Below are positions 23,783 through 34,834 of a DNA stretch of 64,000 nt, piece by piece. The stretch's first letter is position 1. Every line of letters begins with the position of its first letter. The position numbers and the translations under genes were made by a program. The stretch is from Apophysomyces variabilis (lineage: Eukaryota; Mucoromycota; Mucoromycetes; Mucorales; Mucoraceae): the NCBI GenBank assembly GCA_002749535.1, contig MZZL01000390.1, forward strand, positions 255,518-319,517, given 5' to 3'. The notes under the pieces were generated by a model that had not been told where the DNA came from, did no database searches, and saw only the letters and a program-made list of their open reading frames with translations.

Positions 23783-25418
23783 TTAGGCACTGCTCATGTT
23801 GGCCTGTTCATGTTCTTGGGAGGGTCGCTGCTTCAACTCGAGTTCATTGCCAGTCATACGACGGTAAATGCTCTTCACATCGTCGCAAACTGATTCAAAG
23901 TGGGATGTAGCATCGTATGAACGAGATACGAAGACTTGGTCAGACACGCCATCTGAGAGAGGCTCTTCGATATCTAGAACCGACACGAACCTGTAGTAAC
24001 CGTGTTAATTCCGGGCTTTTTTTGTATCACAAAATGACACTTACTTATCGTGAATGGAACCAAGTAATGCGAGCCCGGCCTCGATTTCCTTCTCAGGTTC
24101 GTCAGTCTCCACGATCGTGGACACAATGGCCAGATACATGTCCTTGGGGCAGACATTATGGTTGCTGGACACGCAGGCAATGTAAACATCGTGTTTGCGG
24201 CCGAGCTCATTTTGGGGGATTACGATTTGCACGGAATCGGCATCATTGGTGCCGGGAATGGCATGTTTGAGGAAACAGATGGCACGCACAACTTTGCCAG
24301 TAGATCTGACCTTATCCTTTGCATAGGATGGATCACAGATAACCTGTTTTGCTCTTGCAGTCTCATTACCGGAACGAACACCAACGGTCACACCGTTTTC
24401 ATAGACGATTTCATCTGCAGCACGGTCAAGCATGTAAGTTCCACCGTAGATAGCACTCAATCTGGAAACGTGGAGAAAAATATATCAATACTCCTGCTAT
24501 ACACTACTTTCAGGGCAAAATAATATAATTTACCTAGCAAAGGATTGCGGCAGTTCACCCAAACCATGAAGAGGATAGATGTAGGGGCTCTTGCCATAAC
24601 GGGCAACCGAGGCAACGTACAAGATGATCTTGTCGATCGTTTCGCGAGCTGGTTTATTCAAGTAGTTGTCATCGAGATGGAGGGCCATAGAATGACCAAT
24701 GAAGTCTTGAGTAGAAGGCTCCAGACCGAATTTCTCGTAGACCTCGGCCATGGTGTTCTTGTCAAGATCGAGACCTTTTTATTTTCGCATCCCTCAATAT
24801 CCCACGTATGATCGGTGTTTCAAACCTTACCGTTATGGGTGGATTCATCCTCACTCTTCCAGTTCTGGATGAATTCAAAGAACTGCTTGACTTTACGTTT
24901 TTCTACCAAACCAAGCAAAGAAGAAGAGAGGGCCTCTGTCTCAGATGCAGGAACCTTGGCAACCTTGCCATCTCTGACAAAGTAAGAACCCGTAATTTGC
25001 TTAAATTCAAGGTAGCGAGTCACGTCTGTATGAGTGAGGAACCGGACGATTTCACCATTGCTCATCATGAATTTAGGGATCAGATCAATGTTGTATTCCC
25101 TGTCTTTCCCCAGTTCAGCTGGTGGTTCCTGACCGGGTCTAAACTTGCGATACAGCTAATATCGCGTTGATTAAACTCCGTTCCGAAATTTCTCACAGAA
25201 ACCATACCTGTGTCAAGTTCAAGGAGGCGGATTCACCACCGTAGTAGTCATTGCGATCCATGTGAAGGACTTTCTTGCCTTCAACTGAGAAGATGCCTGA
25301 CAAGATACATTCGGTCAAACCGGTGCCGAGAACGATAACGTCGTATTGCTCATCCTAAGTAGAGATGCAGTTTAGACAAAGGGCTCTACAATCTCTCATG
25401 TTGGGCCAGACTCACCAT
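23783..25418 (-). CDS. GDI1: Rab GDP-dissociation inhibitor
   Basis: Six exons (25418-25416, 25354-25208, 25143-24831, 24774-24534, 24461-24045, 23990-23783) give about 442 residues, the normal GDI length. The first coding exon is the ATG alone. The N terminus [20 protein letters not shown] is the dinucleotide-fold segment shared by GDI and Rab escort proteins, followed by [19 protein letters not shown]. The Rab-binding platform ([21 protein letters not shown]) and the mobile effector loop region ([16 protein letters not shown]) are present. GDI extracts prenylated GDP-bound Rab proteins from membranes and returns them to donor compartments, so it is essential in yeast. Nothing is truncated. 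The acidic and polar tail is slightly extended. Confidence 0.95.
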
Positions 25419-26258
25419 TATAAGAAAAAGAAAGTTTAGGTGTCAAAACAAGTAGGGAAAGGAAAGAGAAGAACGAAAGAGGTTGAAGAGCGAGCTTATA
25501 TAGAGGAAGAAGGGGAATGCTAAACCCAGCCTGAAAACGTGGTAGACAGGATGCACGTTACTTTTTTCGATAAAACCAGCAGCAAGGGTTCAACACTGAG
25601 AAGGGGCAAATGACCTAAAATTGTAAGCGTGCTGGTACGATGCTTTATTTGGAAATAAGTGTGTGCATTTTGCAGAAATGACAAAGGCTGACAACGTGGC
25701 CCACTTCCGTCACGCAAGCCAAACCCTTCACGCGCACCGGTGCAATATTTGGTACCGTAACTGAAGTGACCTTGGGGTCATTCTCCTAAGGACGATCCCT
25801 AAAAGGAGCCTTCTTCTCCTTCATTCCTATAAGAAGTGAAAATGCCATATACGAGTGAGAACTGTTGTCAACCCGCATATATGTATATATATATAAACAC
25901 TCGGTCGGATGGATAAACAACTGAACACAACGATTGGTCTTCTGCGAACGTCACATTGTTCTTCCAATGAAGAAACATGAACTTTCAGTCTACTAGGACA
26001 AAGTCTTTCGACTGATGCATCAACCATTCATGTAAAGCATTGGTTAGATAGTATATGACAACGTTAATAGAAACACGCCAGCCTGTGTAATCCTTCCTTC
26101 TGCTTAATTCATGCAGAACGTCAGCTAGACGAATGAATTCTGGAAAAGACAACAGCAGTACCACGACAAATACATAACAATACATTTAAATAGCACGAAC
26201 GAAATTCTATCTTTCTCTTCTTTCACATTTCTTTTTGTTCCGTTGTTGTCAGTTACAA
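25419..26258. other. Divergent promoter region between GDI and an unknown gene
   Basis: 840 bp separating two outward-reading starts. A TATATA-rich patch lies at about 25876-25895 and a CT-rich tract precedes the plus-strand ATG at 26259. No other gene seen. Confidence 0.5.
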
Positions 26259-27785
26259 ATGAAAGACTCGCGTCGAAATGACACGCATTGCTATCGTCTC
26301 TATATTGGAAAGGGAAACTGGGTCAACCTTGACCGGGAGACCACGCATGACTTGTTACGGATATATCAGAACGGCACACAAACGCGGTATGAATTGGCTC
26401 CAGGCTTATACATTGATATATTACCGCACGACGTAGATTGCAATTCCGAAAATACGGATTTGCCACGTCTAATGCGAGCTGATCTCAACTATGAAGTAAA
26501 TCAAACTCAAAGCGATACGCAGCAAGCGTTATCCCGTTATGTGAAATCTCTACTTGAAAGTCAAGGCATCATCGACGCATTTCCTCCAGCAAACCCAGGC
26601 GATACGCTGCCTCTTGTCACCTCGCTACCCACTCACCGGCACCTGAGTATGGTTCCAACTCACCAAGGTGCCACGCGGCGATCCAGTCGTTCGGCCTCAA
26701 AAGACTTGGAAAGAGCATCTTCCTCAGTCTCTAGGCTACCTGCACCTTCTTCTTCTTCTTCTTTATCCCCTTCAACTCGTTCAACTTCTTCATACAGCCC
26801 TTCAACATCATTCAGCCCCGGAGAGAAACGGCCTGGTTTGCAAGAAAAGCAAAGGCTCATCTCAAACAGAAGGTCCAAACGTCGCCAGCCAGCAAACTCC
26901 AATGCCATTACTCGTAAGAGGTATCCTAGGTCCAATTCTTTGCAAGGCAAGGGATCCATGGAATCTACTACCAGTAATCTATCTAAAAGAACCACACCTT
27001 CCTTGACGTCTTCGACGACTACTGCACTTGCTTCACATCTGTTTACCCCATTAATGCTTGACCCATCTTTTAACACTATGAAACAAGTACAGCTGTTCAA
27101 TTCTGATCCTCCAGCCACAGAAAGCTTACCGATAGCAATATCCGCGCAGCCCAGTAGCCAAAGCATGTATTACCACCATTCGTCTGCACTCTACAATTCC
27201 CTGTTTGCTCACGCAGACGCGATGGATCAGTCATCCCTCCTTCTATCTCCTCTTGGACAAAATGACAAGCGGAGGCCACCAACGAGAGTATTGGACGTTT
27301 TATCGCCCCATGCAAGCACCGTATCCACAACCCACCCTCCCAGCTGGGCACACCGAGCGATATGGGCAATGACAAGTGGAAATGACGAGCATTTTAGCGA
27401 TTACCATCCTCATGCTCATATAGAGGGCCTGGAGACCTATACACATATGCCAACGCACATGGACTATGCTGAGCATGCATCAATGGAATCTGCCCCTCTG
27501 CAAACGTGTCCACTGCGGTATGACCTTTATTTGTCTCATGGAAAGACATCCTCTCCCTTGAAACAAGTACCCTCTGCCCCAGCAAGGATGGAAACCTCGC
27601 TCCCGGATGCGAACGTTTTCTCATACGCAACAGCATATTATAATGAGTATGGTTCCGAGCTTGTAGGAGAAGGGCGACAACAACATAAATACGCATCCAT
27701 GGATGATCTTCATCAACATGCATGCGACTCTCTTCATACAGATCCTCCATCACCTAACAACACTAAAATGTCAGTCTCTCCTTAG
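26259..27785 (+). CDS. Unknown protein with a WWE-like N terminus and long disordered tail
   Basis: Single-exon frame of about 508 residues. Residues 10-60 look folded: a tryptophan in GNWVNLDRE, LLRIYQNGTQ, then LAPGLYIDILPHDV. This order of tryptophan, Leu/Tyr helix and YxIDI strand resembles a WWE domain (found in ADP-ribose readers and ubiquitin ligases), though that is only my pattern reading. The rest is low-complexity, rich in Ser, Pro, Thr and His, with a SPST repeat zone near residue 165-190 and many SP/TP sites suggesting phosphorylation. No catalytic motif and no membrane segment. The first in-frame ATG (26259) is used; it follows a TTGTCAG that could be an acceptor, so a short upstream exon is possible. 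I do not recognise the family. Confidence 0.75.
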   Translation: MKDSRRNDTHCYRLYIGKGNWVNLDRETTHDLLRIYQNGTQTRYELAPGLYIDILPHDVDCNSENTDLPRLMRADLNYEVNQTQSDTQQALSRYVKSLLESQGIIDAFPPANPGDTLPLVTSLPTHRHLSMVPTHQGATRRSSRSASKDLERASSSVSRLPAPSSSSSLSPSTRSTSSYSPSTSFSPGEKRPGLQEKQRLISNRRSKRRQPANSNAITRKRYPRSNSLQGKGSMESTTSNLSKRTTPSLTSSTTTALASHLFTPLMLDPSFNTMKQVQLFNSDPPATESLPIAISAQPSSQSMYYHHSSALYNSLFAHADAMDQSSLLLSPLGQNDKRRPPTRVLDVLSPHASTVSTTHPPSWAHRAIWAMTSGNDEHFSDYHPHAHIEGLETYTHMPTHMDYAEHASMESAPLQTCPLRYDLYLSHGKTSSPLKQVPSAPARMETSLPDANVFSYATAYYNEYGSELVGEGRQQHKYASMDDLHQHACDSLHTDPPSPNNTKMSVSP

Positions 27786-27881
27786 TTTTCGACAGGAATT
27801 CCAATGCAAAGACAAGGAATATCAAACTTCTTTTTTCTATCTTTTTATACGAACTTCTTTTTCGTAAATAAAGGCCTGTAT

Positions 27882-30800
27882 TTAGGTGAAGCGAAGCTTA
27901 CACCGATAAGTTGCTTCTACAGATCTTGACAACTGTTGACGGATGTTATCAACATGCATTTGCCACTGGCTAGTATAGTTATTTCTAACTAATTGTTCCA
28001 GATACATAACAACCAGCTGCGCTTTTTCTATATCCTTGTGATTGACAAGCTCGACCAGGAAATTTTGGACAGTTTCGACATCTTCGGGTTCAGGCTCGTC
28101 TAAGAATGACGAGACCCATTGATGAAGTATTTCTCGAATATCTTCTATACGTGTTTTACCCAGTAAAGCAGGTTCCTCATGACTTGGAACAGCAAGCACA
28201 GGTATAGCATCATCTAACAACTGTTCTGTAGAATAAGACAAACCGGCTCGTACATGGTACTTTTACCTTATTCCTGGCTTGTCTGAAATGCTGGTTCCGC
28301 AAATATCTGTCTTTCATCTCTTTCTGTATCCTATGGTTGACCAGGAGTTCCTTGCGCATATCTGATAGCTTGTTTAGCGTCTTCCAACACGCTTGAAGTC
28401 ACTTGTACCATACCTGCTGGCAACTCGTTCCATACCGTTGAATCCCACGGCAATTCATTACCATCGTCATCATCCAGTCTATTAGGTAAGTCTGCTGCAC
28501 CTTGGTCGGATTTAAGCCAACCTGGGAGCCTTTCAAAATATTTTTGCGTTAACGTGAGTTCAGTGCCTCCTCCAGGGCTTGTTTTCATCGCTTTTTTTCT
28601 TGAGCTTGTTATAGAAACTGGATTCTCCCGTCTTGGAGATCTGACTTTCGGGCTCTTTCCCCTGGTGGCACCATATGCCGATAATATCTGCTCTCGCATA
28701 CCGGTTGGAAGTGCCAGAAGCGCGTTAGGATCCAGTTGGGACCAAGGAGGAAGGTCAGGCAGCGATTGGATAGCTTCGCCCTCCATTGGCTGTTCAGCCT
28801 GTCGGTCAGTTATACCGGGGGATTGCAACACATTCCTTGTGGTAACGTCAATCTCGTCATTCTGTTCGATTGGAGGCGGCTGTAAGGGTTCCTCAGTGTC
28901 TTGCTTCCGGTGAGAAAGAAACACTAATTCATACGCGCCGGATAGTTCGTCGCGTACTTCTTTTGGAAGCTCGTTGAATACTGATTCATCGACATCCTGT
29001 ATCATACAGTCAATTCATACTGCCCATAAGGAAAGTATTCTATTTCAATTACCAGCACTTGCTTTTTCCCCGGCGAAAGAGCGTCTTCTTTTGCATCTTC
29101 TTCTGGCTTCTTCCACGCCGGCTTGACCCGGGGAGCATTGAAGTCCAACGTCCTTTGGTCCGCTGAAAGCAAAAAGATTGTTAGATGATGGTATTGTCAT
29201 AAAAATTCTACCTGTTTTCTCAGGATTGTTCAGCTTATGGATTTGTATTCCAACACCTGTTAAATAGCACATCATTTAGGATTAAGTCTATTACCACATG
29301 TCCAGAGACTGCATTACCTCTTATGTCTGTTGGAATAAAGTTGAAACATCGAAACATTTGGATTGCGTGCTTTCTTATAATAGCTGGGTCATCCGTATAA
29401 GTATCGATTAATGTAGACTTTGAAAAAGTGTCGCATATTCCACATCCAAGATATTTATCGGCTTCACCAGCGTCAGGTTTCCGTCGAAGAATCTACAAAT
29501 AAAAGCATTTTAGACTATGTTGCACTAACGTTTCCGGAAAATTTACCCTCAGTGTAATGGACTTTCCTTTCCGTTTTATACTTTGTAGTCTTGAAGTAGC
29601 TTCTTTCGATAATTCTTCAAGAAATTTCTAAGTGACCAAGACTTTAACTTCAATACGTTCATGTGCTCCCACTTTACCTCTGCTTGCTCATTGTTTCGAA
29701 AGCGGACACCCCACTATTCACAATGTCAATCTCAGTTTTGCTTTCCATTCATTACTCACAGTAACATCAGCACTAACAGATTGTCGCGGCTTCCCAGTTG
29801 ATAATGGGCGATCATCAATGCCTCTTGAGAAATTATATAGCATCCATCCTGTTTTTGGTCCAAGTTTGTCCTGTAACCTTGATAATGGAACTGCTACAAG
29901 TTCCGCAATTTTATGAACATTCTGGGCAAATTGCATTAGCTAAAGAGAGAAAACTAATCATAACATAGATGATACGTACAATTTCTGCAAGTTTTTGACT
30001 CATAACATATCCCACCTATAGAATGTTAGTGATATACTAATTTAAAACTGCTTAACTCACGCCAGGCAAACTAGACACATCCTGATCATTCAAGAGGCTC
30101 TGTGCATCTTCTGCTTTGCAATAAAACTGATTGCATGGTTTGGCTTTCTTTGTCGCTAGCCTAACGTTTATTCAATATGCCTATGCTTTCGAGATTATGT
30201 AGTTTAACTAACCTTGCCAAAAGAATGTTTTGCCCAATACCGATACTTGCTTCACATCCGGTCCTTTCTCTAATATCTTTCCGAATGCGCATTGCTAATT
30301 CTTCTTCCTGACCAGCATTAGGCTCAGTTATGTGTGATCCCACTTCGATAAGAGCTTCATCTACGCTGGCTGCCTCGATTTCATCCGCATATTGAAAAAG
30401 AATCTATCATTAAAGTCGTTTAAGTCGTTTAAAGCTATTGTGTAATTTGACTAACATCATAGAATACTTCTGAAACATTCTTGTATTTATCAAACTCGTA
30501 TCTACCAGACTTTAGTTTCCAATAGAGCAATCGCACCATACATACGGTATAAGCTGTAGATCGGGACACATCTGTTTAGCAGTTCCAATTCTGTGTTACA
30601 TCGTTAATTAACTCGTTCGAATGATGCCACAACCTTACTGTGTTCCATTAGAAATGCCATAAGAACGGGCAATATAATTGCAGGATGCTGCCAAGAAACA
30701 TCGATACATTAGCATGTTCTAATGGACGGTTTGCGAGAAAATAATTACCAATGTCACTGGATGAGTTATCTTTTAGCCCTTTCACATGAGACACAGCCAC

Positions 30801-31980
30801 CTGTAAACTACATGAGTCTTGGCCAAAAAAAACCTAGCTGACATATACATACAGGCTTGTCTCTAAGTTCTGGTCTGTCTAGAAGTCCGACAGAAGCGAA
30901 AAAGCAATCAAAATCGATGTGCCTACAATAGTGAGTAATCGTTTGGTTAAAAGACAGCCTTACATAACTACTCGCAGGTCCTCCGCACATTTTCTTTTCC
31001 TTCCGGCCATTGGCCTTAGTGCAGCTGGGTATTTCTCCTCTAGTTTGCGGACTATATCCTTTAATTCTGCTTTCCATTTTGATAAATAATGTAATCTCGA
31101 AGAACTATAGTAAGTTTTCAAAAAGTCTGGATTGGCGGTTGTCATGGATTTATGTGCTCTATCAGTCGGGGCTATTGTATCCTCTTTTTTTCCTGTCCCT
31201 GGCTTTTGTTTGTCCGGAGACAACGGAACTGTCAAGGGTTTGGGTAAGGAAGTTGGCTTTTCATTAGACTCAGCGCTCTTCTTATCCTGAGGTCCTAATG
31301 CATGCGGATCCTTTCCCGTCACGAACTTTGGAAATGATAATTCTTTCTGTGCTTGATGTTTTGGAATCACACGATACTGAGTCCATGGGAGGAGTTTGTT
31401 CGCCTTGATCGAATCCGTAATCCACGTTGGCTTCACCACTTTGTAAGCCCTAAAAGGAATTTTGATATGAAGGCCCTGCAGCCCCGTAATTGGGATTTAC
31501 CTAAATTCATGCATTTTGCTGTTGGTTAAATTGGATGCGATAATGTGTGTAACCGTTGTTTTGCTCACTAAGGAAAAAAGAAAAAGAAAAGGGCAGTTAA
31601 TAATTCTCGGTTCGGAACAGCGGGTATCACAGACAGTAATGCTGGAAATCGCCACCATATTGAATGATCAGTCGGCGCAATTCGCTCTGTGGCGGATCAG
31701 TATAACCATTGACATGAATGGAGAGATTCTGGAAGAGACGTGGTAACTCATGAGTTGTTGATCTCTCGCTGTTCAAGATAACATTAGCCGTGGATCGTCG
31801 GAACAAGGCTGTTCTACATTACATGTCTTTCTCTTGCTCCTTCAGTTTGGCCTTTTTGTTTTGCATATATCGTCGAAACTCGCCGAATTTAATTGCATCG
31901 TAAGGATCGTTCGCCATTTGCTTTATAGAAAGGATCTCGCTCTTTTCCCGATTCGTATACCTGCTGCGGGTTTGCTCCAT
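27882..31980 (-). CDS. REV1: DNA repair polymerase REV1 (deoxycytidyl transferase)
   Basis: 21 exons on the minus strand give about 1025 residues (31980-31823, 31768-31635, 31567-31501, 31449-30964, 30922-30853, 30800-30749, 30687-30639, 30590-30546, 30501-30456, 30403-30213, 30160-30061, 30015-29980, 29939-29760, 29713-29678, 29627-29547, 29492-29318, 29256-29212, 29162-29053, 28996-28414, 28361-28267, 28220-27882). Domains in order: BRCT near residues 65-150; Y-family palm with HIDFDCFF (about residue 283) and SVDEAL (about 382) carrying the metal-binding acids; thumb and little finger with LPGVGY and GPKTGWMLYNFSRGIDDRP; three LP-type ubiquitin-binding motifs near residues 697, 783 and 880; and the C-terminal helical domain that binds Rev7 and other polymerases. 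It inserts dCMP opposite lesions and scaffolds translesion synthesis. Nothing essential is missing. Confidence 0.93.
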
Positions 31981-32092
31981 ACGAAAGAATTATAGCTCCG
32001 AAAGCTGGTTTGGTCACTCGCCGGCATGAAACTGAGCGATCTGGGTCCCTATTCTCCTTTCTCTCTTTTTGTTACTCTCCATACATGCGCTC
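31981..32092. promoter_or_regulatory. Compact divergent promoter between REV1 and the fasciclin gene
   Basis: Only 112 bp separate the two start codons, which read outward. Both 5' UTRs and both core promoters must fit here or overlap the neighbouring genes. A CT-rich tract lies before the plus-strand ATG. I see no clear TATA box. Confidence 0.6.
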
Positions 32093-34647
32093 ATGACACG
32101 AACGTTCTTTTCACTTGTTTTTATAAGCTTCTTGCTTATGTATGCTAATGCGTACAAAACTATTATTGACGTGCTCTCTGAAAATGAAAGATTCGAAAAA
32201 CTTATTGAGCATCTACAACGCAATCGATTGGTGCCTCACATTAATAGTTTGAAATCAGGAACTTTATTTGCGCCGGATAATGAGGCTTTTGCTAAATACA
32301 AAGACGAAGACATTACAAAGTCGGTGCTTCTTTATCACCTTCTTCCAAATGCTTTGACTGGCAAAGACTTCTTTCACGGTCAGCTAGTCGAGTCACTCTA
32401 CATTCGACCTAACCTACTGGGGTCCGCTGAGGCTGGTCAACGCATAAAAATCACGATGGAAGGAACTTCTAGCAAGAATCCCGACAAAGTTTATGTTAAT
32501 AATGCTGAAATTACCGAAAAAGATATCATGGTGAATAATCAAACGTTCATTCAAGCCATCAATCAAGTACTGGAACCGCCTGAAATTTTAGGTAAAACCT
32601 GACAACTTGCCAAGCCTATGCCAAGCTGAATTCATTCCTTACCTTGAAATCAGGAAAATCGCTGGAATTGAGGAACACCGAATTATATAACATGATGAAG
32701 GACGTCGGTCTGGACAAGATTCTAGATCAGGAACGCCCTTTCACTGTATTTGTGTCCTCTCAGAACATCCTTAACAAGTTCAATCCTATCGAGAAAACAT
32801 ATATTATTTCGGAATATGGCCAGCAAGATTTCAGACTTTTGCTGCATTATACCGTCATCGAAGGCGTCATTTATTCGGCAGATTTCCCTAGTGGGAAAAC
32901 TGACTGTAGGTTGAAATTGTGTTAATGAAGCCGATGATTAACAGAAAATGCTAGACAAATCATTGTCTGGAGACTTATTGCAAGTATCTCAGGATAAAGA
33001 CCAGGGATCGACAGTCAATGGAATCCGTGTCACTCAGTCAGATGTTTTGGCAGCCAACGGTAACTGTACCTGGTGGAAAAGGGACATACTCAGCTGACCA
33101 AAAAACTTCAGGGGTCATACATGAATTAGAAGACACAGTGGTTCCTCCAAGCATTGTGTTCGATACCCGCAAATATTTGTATGGACTTAATGCTACTAAG
33201 TTTGTTTCCTTGATTGACGCTCATGAGTTAAATCATTACCTCGAAGAAAACAACAACTACACATTGCTAGTTCCATCCAACGAGGAACTCGATGATGGCG
33301 ACATTGCCGAAATTATGATTCGTGATTGGCTGTCTTATCACATTATCAATGGCACATGGACCCAAGATAACCTGATTAACAACATGCTATTGCGGACCGA
33401 GTACAAGTCACCACGACTTGCTGGCCAGCCTCAAAGATTACCTGTACATATTGAACGCGAGAAATCTTCTAACGGTACCCCAAACAAATCCATCAGATTT
33501 GATCGTTCAAGAGTATTGAACGACACCAGTAAGTAACTTTCCCTTTTCCTTTCCTGAAAAACGACGTTAATGAATGATTGATTGAACAGTCAGCATTAAC
33601 AACAAGACCATACATCAAATATCTGAATCATTATCTTTGCCGGGTGATGTCCTGGAAAAATTGGTTGTGGATTTGGATCTATCAACGTTTATTGCTACGC
33701 TTTATGTATCCGAGGTCGTGAATGAAATCAAGGATGCTCAAGGCATAACATTGTTTGTGCCTAGCAATGGCGCGTTTCAAGAACTGGGATTAGTTGCTAA
33801 GTACCTTGTTCATCCGACGGCTAAATCATCACTGCAGTCGGTATTGCGTTACCATTCAGTCACAGAAATTCTTTACTACGAAGATATGGTCAGAGAAGTC
33901 CACGAAGTGGAGACGCTAGCCAATTCTACTCTGCGAATTAGTCAAGACAAGTCGGGAAATGTTACCGTGGGCCGTCCAGATGGTCATCAATTCGGAACTG
34001 TGAGAGAAAGAGATATTCTCGTTGAAAATGGGGTTGTACACAAATTGGATGCGGTGCAGATCCCTGACCATGTCACGATTACCAACAATAACCTTCTTGT
34101 CGGTATTGAAGCCAATTCTATGCTTGAAGTTCTGGAAAAGGCGGGTTTGTTGGATGTCATTGAACAGAAAGACTGTACAGTACTGGCTCCTTCCGACAAA
34201 GCATTTGCACATATAGACATGGATGCCTTGTTGCAAGATCCTGATCAGCTCGCGCGGGTTGCTAGGCTTCATCTGATTCCAACCACGTGGCAGCAGAAAT
34301 GGATGATGGGTGGTGCCAGTGGTGAATATCCAACTCTGCTCTCTGACTATGACAAGGTCTTGATCCGTGGAACAGGAAACGGAGGCTTTATAGTCGAAGT
34401 TAAGGATCGACCGGAGACTAGCCGAGCACAGGTCACCGGCATGGGCAAGTCATCGAATGGAGGAGGAGTGTTAGAAATTGATGCTGTACTTATGCCTGTC
34501 CGTCGGGGCATTTTTGGGCTACCGTGGTTCTGGTCCATTGTACTTATCATAACATCATCTGGGATTTTTGCCAGCACGCTGGCTGTTGGAGGATTCTTCG
34601 GATACAAGATATGGAGCAGAAGACGACTCGGCTACAGAGCCATATAG
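32093..34647 (+). CDS. Five-module fasciclin (FAS1) type I membrane protein
   Basis: Five exons (32093-32591, 32654-32905, 32955-33059, 33112-33528, 33590-34647) give about 776 residues. A signal peptide (TFFSLVFISFLLMYANA) starts the protein. Five FAS1-like modules follow, each with a TLFAPDNEAF or LFVPSNGAF type H1 box and a closing NGVVHKLDAV-like strand; the third and fifth are the most divergent. A single transmembrane helix near the C terminus (WSIVLIITSSGIFASTLAV) and a short basic tail (KIWSRRRLGYRAI) place it as type I. FAS1 proteins act in cell adhesion or wall interactions. A fungal relative is the Fsc1 family, needed for autophagosome-vacuole fusion in fission yeast, and the multi-FAS1 plus TM layout fits that better than a GPI-anchored adhesin; this is inference. 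Confidence 0.88.
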
Positions 34648-34834
34648 AATGGTTTTTTTCTTTTCTTTCTCTTTGCTTTTCGACCTTTTGCTAAGCCTGA
34701 ATAAAAAGTTACAAAACTTACATCGCCATAAACTGTACCGCTACAGAACTGGTACAGGTCTCTATACATCGTAATCTTTCGCAAACCGATTGGATGATAG
34801 ACTCATTTTTCTTGTTTATTTACGTTTCACACCG

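Noticed and set aside
26660..27166. Minus-strand frame over the unknown plus-strand gene
   Set aside because: Shadow of the Ser/Thr-rich coding sequence with no similarity.
31516..31746. 76-codon plus-strand frame inside REV1
   Set aside because: Antisense of REV1 exons 2 and 3; no independent support.
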